Assembly: GCA_964017185.1 (NCBI GenBank)
Contig: OZ024884.1
Coordinates: forward strand, 12,129,548-12,193,547
DNA from: Rugalucina vietnamica
Lineage: Eukaryota > Mollusca > Bivalvia > Lucinida > Lucinidae
Reading direction: 5' to 3'
Length of the DNA: 64,000 bases
Shown: positions 33,633 to 45,100 of the stretch, one piece after another
How the letters are laid out: every line of letters starts with the position of its first letter
How positions within the stretch are numbered: position 1 is the stretch's first letter
Translations under genes and position numbers: made by a program
Notes under the pieces: generated by a model
The model's input: the letters and a program-made list of their open reading frames with translations, nothing else
The model's database searches: none
What the model was told of the DNA's origin: nothing

Positions 33633-34333
33633 AGCCAGATGTACGTAATTGACCTCACGGTAGAATTTTTTTATTTTTTGCATGCGAGTGTATTTTGATG
33701 ACCTACATACGAAAATGAAAAGAAATCGATACCGTTCCGAGCTTGTTTTCGAGTTATTTGCCTTCAAAGTCGCTAAATTTGAGAGCGAAAATACATTGAC
33801 GTCAACGTAAAATGCGATTTTTAGACCCCTTTTTTGTTGATTTTCTTGATATATTTTAAAAAATCCACGGTAGGATTTTTTAAAAAACTGATATGTGATA
33901 GAGAAATTTCTGAACGACAGGTAGATAACGCGAAAGTCCATAGTTACCGGATTCGTTTTCCTGCTATAAGCGTAAGAAGGTAGGCAGTCGTTGCTGAATT
34001 CAGTACGTTTTACGCGCGACGTCGGTTTTGCGCCAAAACCTCCGATGCTGTATAGCATTCAATATTGCAAAGCGTCGCGCAAATTATGTTTTCCTCTGAA
34101 AAACCTGTCTATAACCTATATTTTGAGCAGAAATAATAAATAATATCATTTTGTTTACATTTCCGAAGTCCTCTGCATAATTGTATGAACATAGTTTCGT
34201 ATTCTGAACGTAAACTGACGTTAGAAATGACGTTTCGAGCGAAAACTGACGTTACGAATGCGGCGTAAAAATGACGTTTTGACCCTTAGCTACGCACGTT
34301 CCTTTGTGCGCCTTCAATTACGTACATCTGGCT
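33633..34333 (-). mobile_element. TTAA-flanked element (Family F), copy 2
   Basis: 701 bp between TTAA at 33629 and TTAA at 34334. It is the reverse complement of copy 1. A 150-codon frame on the - strand (34058-33606) is open here but the matching stretch of copy 1 is not obviously coding, so it is not called a gene. It lies inside a Family G repeat whose uninterrupted form is at 39.7 kb. Confidence 0.75.
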
Positions 34334-34337
34334 TTAA

Positions 34338-34580
34338 CTCAATTAAGAAAAAACATAAAGTATTGGTGTTCATGTTCTTAAATTTTTTATTTAGAACGTA
34401 AGGAAGAGTGTACCAAAAATATTTGTGTTTTCAATATTTTTTTTTTTGTTTTGCATTTTCACCGCCTGCCTCTTCAATTGGAAAATGTACAAAATCAACA
34501 CACTCGATTAAATATATTTGGTAGTCAGTTCAAAAAAGTAAAATATCCTCTAAGTATATACTCATACCCATACATACACG
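34338..34580 (+). repeat. dispersed repeat (Family G), copy 1, right part
   Basis: AACATAAAGTATTGGTGTTC, TTAGAACGTAAGGAAGAGTG and TTCACCGCCTGCCTCTTCAA continue the Family G order seen at 39.76-40.09 kb. Confidence 0.7.
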
Positions 34581-34592
34581 TCAATCTTGAAA

Positions 34593-34665
34593 AGTCAGTC
34601 GCACATTAACGTACAAGACAAACGCGACCCTGGCGTATGAAAAAATCTCAACACGCTGAATAAGA
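34593..34665 (-). repeat. H1-family edge fragment
   Basis: CAGTCGCACATTAACGTACA ... AACGCGACCCTGGCGTATGA ... CTCAACACGCT matches the reverse complement of 23331-23398. An isolated piece of the H1 foldback family. Confidence 0.6.
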
Positions 34666-34805
34666 AAATTTGCTTCTTAAACTTTATTTACCTATAGTAT
34701 AGGACTTATGGCTTATCAATTACTAGAATCTAGTAGAATCTAGTAAAACCACAACATGGAAGTATGGAGAAATCTCCGACCACTTTTGCAACCTCTTGGC
34801 GTGAT

Positions 34806-35100
34806 TTATTTGTTTGAATTGATGCTTTACCTCCCAGTCAACAGCTAAGGTCATGTTGGGATGTTGCCTCCATTTTACAGGACTTTTACCCAAAATGAGG
34901 ATGTCATCACATCCAACAAGTGCTTGAAATATAACTATCCAACTAAGACCCAAAAGGCTTATACGTATGGATGGTTTCCTCGGCAGGCTCAGACAAGCGC
35001 GGTTAACCAGCAATCAGACGGTCAGTCAGCAGTGTATTTAGCTTTACCTAATGGCACAAGTAGCCTGTATCTATTTCTTTAGGCCCCAATGGGAGGGGGG
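34806..35100 (-). repeat. SINE-like repeat (Family I), copy 5
   Basis: TTGAATTGATGCTTTACCTC, GGGATGTTGCCTCCATTTTA, GCGCGGTTAACCAG and GGCCCCAATGGG in family order. The best preserved reverse-strand copy. Confidence 0.7.
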
Positions 35101-35380
35101 CCCATAGTCTCTATGGTGTAATTAGCAGTTACAAATGATTAGCGTGCGTCTAAGGTGTGTACAGGTCGTATAATAATCTCAGCATGCTGAAAATTTTGGA
35201 TTGCATGTACTTTTGTACAGTTATGTTAAGCACACAATACAGTAAAGGCGCGTATCAAACGTTTAATGTAACGCGTGTTGAACTTATTCGTACAAGACAC
35301 ATACCCGAGACACATCGAGCTTTAAGCATGCTGCGTGCTTAAAATACTTTAACGTGCACCAAGCGTACAGAACGCACATG

Positions 35381-36393
35381 TACGAGGTTTGTGGACACCT
35401 TGGCTAGCAGGAAAAGTAGTGATGTTGTTTAAGTTTTTTTGTTTTTGTATAAATATAAGCAGCAATATTTTATGAGCATATTTGAGGAATTTGTTTCAAT
35501 TTGAAGTATCAACACGTTAAATATGATATATTTATATATGATATATATGATATATTTTCTACTTAAGCGTACGTAGGGCCACAAGTGCGAAAACGTCAAC
35601 AAAATGTGACGATTTTCATATTGTGTTTTTTTTCCCTGTCAAACGGCACTTAAATATGTTATAACATTAAAATATTTCGTCCTAAAACCATATAACACTG
35701 ACTTCAGTTTCAGAAAGATTCCGACTTGGCGGCAGTGTAGTTTGATTTATGTGAAAAAAAAATCAGAAGCAGACCGAAAAATCTGTTTGAAATAATGGCG
35801 TAATTTGACGTCGGAGAACAGCCGACGCCGATTGTATATTTCGTTAAGGAAATCACCCACAGATACGATGAAAATGTTACAAGCAACAGAAACGTCATCG
35901 GTCTGTCAGTTACTATTTAGTTCACAGTAGTTGTGGCACAGTCGATTTTCAGCTGCTCAGAAGTCCACCTGTGATGATAAACGGAAGATCACCTGTCTGG
36001 CATGCTCGCCGCAAGAAATTGTTACACATGTTCAACAGGTGGACGAACAATTTTGCGAGAATTGGTACGGCGTATCTGCATTTGACAGCTGGATACACAG
36101 ACATAAAAATGTTGATAGCCAAGGATCTTTTGTTAAAAAAAAAACACACCCTGAAACAAATGTATAACGCGCTGGCGGCTTAAAATGTCAAGTAACGTCA
36201 TATAGAGACGTTGACCTTTGCCCCGCACTCGGTTCGGAAGTGCAGGGAAAAGGCTGTAGATGACGTGTTTTTGTCAGATTTCAATAAAACTTCTTGTATA
36301 TTTGCTTATAAAATACTTTTGCAAAAGCTGATATATTCATTTTTCTGTTGAAAATATAAATGGTGTACACGAACTTTTCTGACAAACCACGTA
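35381..36393 (+). mobile_element. ~1.0-kb TA-ended insertion in the H1-type copy
   Basis: TACGAGGTTTGT at the left and ACAAACCACGTA at the right are inverted with one mismatch, and the host blocks of H1 resume directly outside. This suggests a TA-targeting element. Two overlapping frames inside (35931-36167, 78 codons; 35971-36183, 70 codons) could be a remnant of its protein. The first has FDSWIHRHKNV, vaguely like the helix-turn-helix of pogo/CENP-B-type transposases, which is a weak resemblance. Confidence 0.4.
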
Positions 36394-36501
36394 TGTATTA
36401 AACGCATTTGTTACGTGTCTCCGACGTGCTTCTGATGTTTGTTGAATCAAGGTATCTCTATGTCTATGGAAATACATTGGTTGAATTTGCGGCATATTTT
36501 T

Positions 36502-36502
<1 letters not shown>

Positions 36503-36540
<38 letters not shown>
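36503..36540. repeat. poly(A) run of 38
   Basis: Uninterrupted A run between two H1-type blocks; it may be the tail of a retroposed insertion. Confidence 0.7.
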
Positions 36541-36541
<1 letters not shown>

Positions 36542-37080
36542 ACCCACGATCCAATAGTTTTGTCTCTATAAGATTTTAATTTTTGCTTAACTGCTGCGTT
36601 CACAATTACGGGGCTGTTTTTGCCCCTGTCACATTGTATATTTTTTCCGCTAGTTTCTCACAACGTATCTGACGTGGCGCGCTGTCACACACTGCGTTTT
36701 ACGGTGCGCGACGTCATATATTTGTTAACTATATCCCTAAAGAAGCCAAGATGGCGAAACGTTTGATAAAGTGATAAATGTAATTAAAACTGGACTTAAG
36801 TTCGTGTTGGTGTTGTGTCATTTATTAACATTTCGGCATATTTTTCCACACGCTCGGTGCGCGGTTTGTCTTATACGTTATTGACTGCGATAGAAAATTG
36901 AGGCTATTGATATGACACTTGTGTCATATCTTTTCTTGTGTACTATAAGATTATGTTCAAGGCGGCCATGACATTGTATTGAATTTCCATTGGTCATTAT
37001 TCTAAATTGGGCGTCAGCATCTATTGTTTCTGATCATAATGACGACTGGTATACCCATGGTCCGTATAGTCATGTGTAGT

Positions 37081-37315
37081 TGAGCCGCATCATGATAAAA
37101 CCGGATTTTGCCAATGCAAAAACAAAGGCGCAGATCAGCTGTGCAGTAATTGCACAGCTGATCAGCGCCTTTATTTTCGCTACACGGATAGTACAATTCA
37201 TCTTCTTCCTAAATCTGAAATTTCAAGCTTTTAGTCATCTTCAGTGGCTGTACATGCCGGTTTGTGTCAAACCTGGTCGGAAATCTCGAAAACCGGTTTT
37301 ATCGCGTCGCGGCTC
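37081..37315 (+). mobile_element. Family B MITE, copy 5, just upstream of gene 1
   Basis: Complete: TGAGCCGCATCATGATAAAA ... TTTTATCGCGTCGCGGCTC, with a long hairpin (CAGATCAGCTGTGCAGTAAT / TTGCACAGCTGATC). It ends about 45 bp before the TATA-like site of gene 1. Confidence 0.85.
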
Positions 37316-37360
37316 GTTTTGGTATCTATGGGCGGGTTGCCCTCTGTGTCTCAGGATGAA

Positions 37361-37396
37361 TTTAAATATTCACGCAGATGAGATTTTTATTCAGTT
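37361..37396 (+). promoter_or_regulatory. putative core promoter of gene 1
   Basis: TTTAAATA at 37361-37368 is a TATA-like box. TCAGTT at 37391-37396 fits the animal initiator consensus TCAKTY, with its A about 32 bases downstream, the usual TATA-to-start distance. That gives a ~55-base leader before the ATG at 37448. Inferred from motif spacing alone. Confidence 0.45.
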
Positions 37397-37447
37397 GCTT
37401 TGGGTTTAACATCTGAACAGGATTTAGCCATCAACCAGCCAGCCACC

Positions 37448-37508
37448 ATGGATCTGAAATTTGTAGTTTTGATTTTGATAGGAATATATTCTCAACAACT
37501 GGTGCAAG
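37448..37508 (+). CDS. gene 1 exon 1 (signal peptide)
   Basis: The start GCCACCATGG is a perfect Kozak context. It encodes 20 residues of signal peptide plus one base, then donor AAG|GTAAAT at 37509. A stop-bounded upstream part of the frame (from 37400) has no better start. Confidence 0.8.
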
Positions 37509-40500
37509 GTAAATTATTTACCAATTTTAAACTTTGTCAAGCTTCGTCGAAATTGCGCATAAAAATGCATATCTTATTCCGAATATATTAATTGCAAAAA
37601 AGTGACTTTTCCAGTTGCATATGATTCGAACAAAGTAAATGCATTTAATTAGCAAAACGTTCCTCTAAAATTAGTATCAATCATGTTTACTTGACAAAAA
37701 GTGACAAAAATGGTGACAAAAAATTAAATATTGTCATAGCCTTTTTTATGGAAGGCCGGGGCGACATGCTAATTGGTATTTGCTAAATTCTATTTGCTAA
37801 ATGCTTATTACCTTTTGCTAAATGCGAATTGCTAATTGCCACATCTTAAGTGCCAATTTTGTGGTCAATCACGTTTTTATTTAGTTTAGATAACTAACAG
37901 GGAATGAAAATGGAAAAACAATAGAGACCACAATGATAAGTTTATAAATGCAAGATGCTATTTGCTAAATGCTATTTGCAAAATGCTACTTGCAAAATGC
38001 TATTTGCTAGATGCTAAATGTTAATTGCTAAATGCTGATTGCAAACTGAATTGACATTGCTGGTACAAAATGTTTTTATATTGAAAATTAATTCAACATA
38101 GTCTAAAATTATGAATGTTCTCAATATCTTTCATCGACCCTTTTCAAAATTCTTAGTTACAATTTATCACTTTGCAATACGCATTTAGCAATTAACATTA
38201 GCATGTCATCCTGGCCTTCGATACTTTTTAACCCAAACAGAAATGTTAGCAGTTAGCTCGTTTGATATTTTAAAGTCTTCAAAATTGTGCAAGGTATGTA
38301 TCTTATATCTGGAAGTTAGCACCTTTTGCTAGCAACTTTGCACATATTTTGCAAAGAAATAGTGAGATTACCCACGAAATATTTAAAATCTCGCGTTCCA
38401 GGCACTGAAATGAAGTTTATTTCAGTCGAAAATAAGGTTCTACTGTTTTTAGACATGTAATGTTTTGTGTAACTCAAGCAGTGCACTTCTTTAAAAAAAT
38501 GATAAAATCTTAGAATTTATTTATAGGATCATATAGGAAATAGAAATCTTTTTATAAGTCCATCAATCTGATGAAGATGATGTACGAGGGTGGGCCAGAA
38601 AGTTCTGTCATAGCTGTTATAACTTTGTAAATAGGCATGATATGTTGCTATATTATACCTTGATTGAAAGGACTATATTTCACCTTTATAATGATGCCAA
38701 AATAATGCCCGAAAAAAATTAAATACTAAGAAATATACGCCTTGAAAGACACCTGGGGTAAAACCAATGGCACGTTTTCTAGAATTTGTGAATATTGTTG
38801 TGTGCGTTTCATGCGTCATATCTTCATAACTGCTGATCAAATTTTCCTCAAATTTACAGTGATAAATAATAGTATATTCAGAAAAGCAATGTGACAAAAA
38901 TTACCGTTATCGATGATTTGCTGACTTTATAGTAAAGGGATATACATGACGCCATTAAAATACTTACCCCTATAGCATTTCTGGCACCGCTGAACCATTA
39001 TTTGTGCTTGGTTTTTTATGAGTTTACTACAGGGCACACAAGGATGAAACAATAAAATGGTTAAATGCATTTTAAGGTCCCTGGTCTACATGTAGATGTC
39101 AATAAATGCCCTTTGAATTTAAACTGTACTTTAATACATGTACAACAAGCAAATTTCAATATTTCCATTTGCAATAACTCAATTAAATTCGATTGAATAA
39201 TTTTGATTTTTGCAGGATATATTCATCTATGTTTGAAAAATTAATTGCATGGATTATATTTTTTCGAAGTCGTTTTTCTTTAAACAATATTCACAAATTC
39301 AAGAAAAAGTGCCATTGGTTTTACCCCAGGTGTCTATCAAGGCATCTACTTCGAACAATTTATTTCAAAGTTTCGTGCATTCTTTTGGCATCATTATAAA
39401 GGAGAAATGTAGCTCTTTCAATCAAGGTATAAAACAGCAGCCTATCATGTCTATTAACAAAGTTATAACACCTATGACAGAACTTTCTGACCCATCCTCG
39501 TACCTATAATTCGTGCATATATAGTTTTATTATTTTATACTTTACAGTGAAAACCAATGTATATCAAAACTTGACAAAATTGGTATTTTCATTGATATGA
39601 AATTTCACTGATTTCAAATCTCACTGATATCAAAAGTCACTAGTGACTGATATCAGGCTATATCTTCACTGTAGATTTTGGATTACATCTGACGTTTCCA
39701 TTTACGTGACGTCATTAAATGTGTCTCACTTCAGAAATTCAAATGCCTATAACTCTGTTATTTATGAACGAAAACATAAAGTGCGGGTATTCATTTTCTT
39801 AGTTAGAACGTAAGGAACAATGTGGTACCAAAATTATTTGCGTTTTCAAAAAGTTTTGGTTTTTGTATTTTCACCGCCTGCCTTGTGAATTGGAAAATGC
39901 CCGGCGTGTATTGTATAAAATAAAAAGAAAATTTGCTTTTTTTTCGGTGAATACCTCGTATATTTCATCTCGTGAGTTAAAAACATAAAATTTTCACTCG
40001 TGCTGTGCACTCGTGAAAATTCTGATGTTTTCAACTCACTCGATGAAATATATTTGGTATTCACATCAAAAAAGCAAATATCCTCTATATCCATAATTTT
40101 TGGTTGCAATACGCATATTGTACATGTAGTATTTTTTTGATAATCTATGGAAAAAAATGTGTTTTCTGGCAAAATAAGTTTTTGAAAAAATCTGACCCCT
40201 CCCCCTAAGACACAGATTTATGCTGCGTGTTTGAAACATCAAACGGTTTCCACCATGTTGTTGCATTGATCAGATGTTGTACTTTACTGAGAATCTATAC
40301 AAATAACACAAAAGCTGCCAGAAACACTCAAACATTGAGCGCTAAACCTATGAATCCTTCTGAAAACCTTTGTATTGCATTATGCATTATTTTTTATTAC
40401 AGCGGCAATAACCTGGACGACCCCTGCGAGTGGTGATGCGGCCACTACAGGTACCGCCATAACCGAGGCTAATACTGCTGTAGCTACTTTAGACACGGTA

Positions 40501-42152
40501 AATAAACGTCCATGAAAGTATAACCCCTTACATCCCACTTTCATACAGTAAAACTGCAGTGTACAAAGGCATTATATTGGTTTCCTTTTTGGTCCTTATA
40601 ATTGATTTAGGGTTCTCGTTAGAACCGCTTTGGCGAGGCGAGACTAATGTGTACCGACAATCAATGTTTTGAGTAAAAATAAAAAAAAAATCAATTTTTA
40701 TTTAAACTGAAAATTTTCATTTTCAAAGCTAAAGAAAAGATTTGTTTGTTGCGTTATGACCGTAGTCACAGTAAGTAGGCAAGTAAGCAATGTCGACGAA
40801 CCGTGGCAACCATGCACAAATTTAGATACTTCAAACCCCAAGGATAAATCCAGTTAACTGATGCAAATCATCTAAGTATGACATTGCCTAGTAGAGTTAT
40901 CATATAACCGAAGTGTGTGCATCAAAAATTTTAATGCTAAAAGGAAATATGATGGGGTCACTTTAACAATATGGCTGTCATGTCCATATATGATACAGAT
41001 AAATCACCTTCAAAAATTAACCAGTGTAGTAACTTCCATGAAACCTAGTACTAGTTCATGTCTGTAGCATGAGAGACTATAGCTCATCATATTTAAATTT
41101 TGTATAATTGACAACACATTGGAAGTAAAAGCAAACACTTGCGTTTTTCAGGAAGTATATGCGGTCTGTCACCTAAGGTATAGACAACTAGTAATTGTAT
41201 GTGAGAATTCAGTTCATGGTCAATACTTTATCTAAGGTCAGTGTGAGGGGTCTCAGTGTCTGCTGTTTTTAAATTTGAACGGCTTATATTGTAATCAACT
41301 GATGGTATTTTTCAGGTCGATGCTGATCCAAACGTTGGTCAAACCCTTGACGCAGCCGCAGCTATTGTCAGTATCGATGGACTGACTGATACCGCTAACT
41401 ATAAATTTGAATTCGACAATTTGGCCCTTAAAACTAAAGCTGGTGCAACCTTTGACTACGAAACTAAAACAGAACATGTCGTCATATTCACGTAAGTCGC
41501 CATAGATGTTATTCCTGGTCTTGTCAGAGTTTGTATAACTTGTTAGTCCGGCAGAGAAACAGCATAATTTTTGAGGACCTGTATTTGCGGTGTATAGAAA
41601 ATGTTTTGACTGATTATGATAGCAAACACCTTCAGGAACAAGAATCCACTTGATGCCACCTTGTCACCCTTGGGCAACTCCCATAATTCAAGATTGCGTC
41701 CAAGAGGGTTGCGGTCTGTTATACCTTACAGATCTAAGCAGTTATAGTGCAAAATTATGTGCTTTCTTATCAGATTAAGTCTGTGAATGTGACATAGGTA
41801 TCAAAGTGTGGAGCAGTTGCACTCTCATGGGTATTGTGTGATTGTAAAATAATAATGGCATTCAAGATGGCCGCCACAATTAAAAAAAAGTTGAATTTTT
41901 AACCGAATTACATAATTTTACATTCTTTCTTACTTTATAAGTGGTGTAGAAGAAGAAAACAAAACAAATGACCCCAGAGGATACCCTTGGGTAATTAAGA
42001 TAATTCAATATGGCATCAAAGAAGGCTGTCATATGTAACAATCACACAGTGCTTGGTCCTTATAGGTCAATACAGTGCATAATCATATATAGTCCACAAA
42101 TGTCATGTAGGTATCATTTTCTGAAAAGGTTGCATCCTTGTAGGCATTATGT

Positions 42153-42197
<45 letters not shown>

Positions 42198-45100
42198 CAT
42201 ATTTAAATAATAATAATAATGGCATCCAAGATGGCCGCCAAAATTAAAAAAAAATGAATTTTCAACCGTATTTCATAATTTTACATTGTCTCTAACGTTT
42301 TAAGTCGTGTAGAAGAAGAATGTGCAAAAATGAACCCAGCAGATTTAACTGTTACCCTTTGGCAACTTACACTTTTCAATATGATGTCCAAGAAGGCTGT
42401 CGCCTGTAATATCAATACAGTACATTTCCCCTATTGTGCAAAATCTTGTGTTTTCTGGTCAGATTTCTGTCATTGTGCAACCGTTTTAAGAATACTATAA
42501 AATTATTAATTATGAATGATTAATGGTTAAATTTTACAGAAACATTGTTTGAATATATCATCTATGTTTTTGCAATATGATCCATTCGTCAAAGGAGCGT
42601 ATTATTAATGAGCCGCGGCATAAGGAAACAAACAACATGCACAGGCCAAGACCAAGGCGCAGATCAGCTCTGCGGTAGCTGAGAAGCGCCTTTGTTTTCG
42701 CTACATCCCTTGCACAATCCCTCTTCTTAGATCCAGAATTTCAAGCTTCTAGCTTGCTTCTTTGGCTGGTTTGTTTGGGACCTGATCTGAAATACAAATT
42801 GTTAGTTTTCTCATTAAGGCACCTTAAAGACATATTTTGGATTGCAAAACAACCTCATGACTCTGGGCAAATAGCAGGAGAGAAATTGTTTTCTCATTCG
42901 AAGATGCCGATAAAGGGGATATTTTAATTAAGCAATAAAAGTAAAGTTGAAAATCACAGTAAATTGTAGCACCTTACGAGCACGTCTGTACATTATATTG
43001 ATTTCTTCTACAGTATCGGAGATTCGACTGAGACAGCTACAGGGACATTTACTGTTTCTATCGGTGATGTGGATGAGCACACGCCATCGTTTGCTGGGGT
43101 CGAAAAATGTGGTGCCATCGCCGAATCTTCGCAAGAAGGTATGACTACTTTTCATCTATAATAATAATGTGGATATAAATGAGCCGCCTCGTGGGAAAAC
43201 CAACAATGTGGCTTCCGAAAAGGTCCGACACAAACCGGCCTGTACTATCACAGAAGCAGGCTAGAAGCTTGAAATTTTGGAGTTAAGTAGAGGAGGAATT
43301 GTACTATCCGAGTAGCGAAAACAAAGGCGCTGATCAGCTTTGCGGTTACCGCGAAGCTGATCTGCGTCTTTGTTTTCGCCTATGCAGATTGTTGGTTGTC
43401 CCATGAGGCGGCTCAAATGTTTGAAATAACTTAAACAGGTTAACACTGCCATGTTAAACGATGTCCAACGATTGTTTGTTGAAACGCATAAACTGCTGGA
43501 ACGCCTGTGACACATTTCACGTGTATTATCATGTATTATCATGGTAACGACCGATGAAAAGCAGCATAAAAGGTGCTGGTTCAGAACTTCTAGCAGTTAC
43601 ACGAGCGTTTTGCCCCGAATTACCTGGACCATGTGGACCAGTTTTTCAACATTAACGACATCGTTAATTAACGATTCGTTGTAATTTCCGAAACAGGAAA
43701 ATTACAAATACACTGTTATTTTTGTTGATAAACTGTGAGAATCCTTTCAATGCAATTGAAAAGGATTCTCACATTTTATCAACCAAAAATAAAAGTGCAT
43801 TTGCTCACAAATGTAGTCGGAATTTACTCAACGAGTTGTGGCGTTAACGATGGCGTTTAACGAGGTTTTGAACAACTGGCCCCTGATGTTTTAACCAAAC
43901 AAGGAGCCAAACTTAACTAGATATTATATGAGATAGCATCAGTTTACCTAACTGTACATGTACATACTACAAAAATAATGATAGGCTTTACTTTGTTTAT
44001 TTTGCTAGAAGGAGATACATACGTACACGTTTCGTTGAAGCTTGTTTTCTCATCCACAACTTGTTTTCGTTTTAATATTTATGTGTGTTTGTATTTTCTT
44101 GAATAAAATGAGTAAACAAAAACCGTCGACACATAATCATTGAAATGCTCGATTATTTCTAGACGCTGAGGTCGGGGTCTATCCAGCCCATGATATGGAC
44201 GGTTCTGCCGCCAAACGAGTGACCAGCTATGACATTACTGGTGAGGTTTAACGAAAACTTGCCAATGCAATATACAGATTTCTTTTTGGTTGTAAAAATG
44301 AAAATTTTCACTGGAAAGTTTTTGATATTTTTTCTTATTTTGCTTAAAACATAGATTTTGTGCACACGTTAGAACCGCCTCGGCGAGGTTCTAACGAGTA
44401 CCTAAAATCTATTTTTGGAGCAAAAATAAGAAAAAATATCACAATTTTTCCAGTGAAACTTTTCTTCATTTTTACAAAAAAATACCCCTCGAGGGGGTAT
44501 ACTTTTCATGGAAATGTTTTCCTGATGACATTAATTTGACAATAAAAATCATTAGAAAAACAAAACAAACAAACTGCAATACATCAGGAAAACATTTCCG
44601 CGAAATGCTTACCCCCTTATACCCCACTATTACATAGAAAAACTGGGGTTTGCAGGGTTACACCTATTTTTCTTATTTTTGCTTTTGCCTTTTATTTTAA
44701 GTTCTTAGTATTTGAAGCAAGTGTTACACAATACATGTATAAGCGATGTTGTCATTGTATTATAAAATTCACTAAAATATGCACGCCAGAAAGAATTGCA
44801 CGTATCTGACTTTAGGGAGCGACCATTTGATTTTTATGGGGTATGGGGGACGGCTGGAAGATTTTTTGGAAAAAAAAATACCGGACCAAAGTTTGCCATT
44901 GAAATATCTAGGACAGAAAAAATATGTTAAATACGCATTGTACTATAATTATAAGAATAAAAGGATAACATCGAGTCGCTAGTGAAAACATAATCAGGCC
45001 TGAAAACATCTTACAGCCAAAACCCCCACCCCCAATCCCACCACCCCGAACCCCACCCCCCCAAAAAAAATCAAATGGTCACTCCCTAAGGTTTTGTGGT

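Larger units (their letters stand above)
35265..36895. mobile_element. H1-type half element interrupted by other DNA
   Basis: Three separated blocks are collinear with the left arm of H1 (14.22-14.53 kb): 35270-35380 (GAACTTATTCGTACAAGACA ... CACCAAGCGTAC), 36394-36450 (TTACGTGTCTCCGACGTGCT) and 36841-36895 (CACGCTCGGTGCGCGGTTTG). About 1.0 kb and 0.39 kb of other sequence lie between them. Confidence 0.6.

Noticed and set aside
33606-34058. A 150-codon - strand frame inside a TTAA-flanked element
   Set aside because: No domain, signal or splice context was seen, and the matching stretch of the inverted copy at 30.2-30.9 kb does not look like a kept frame.
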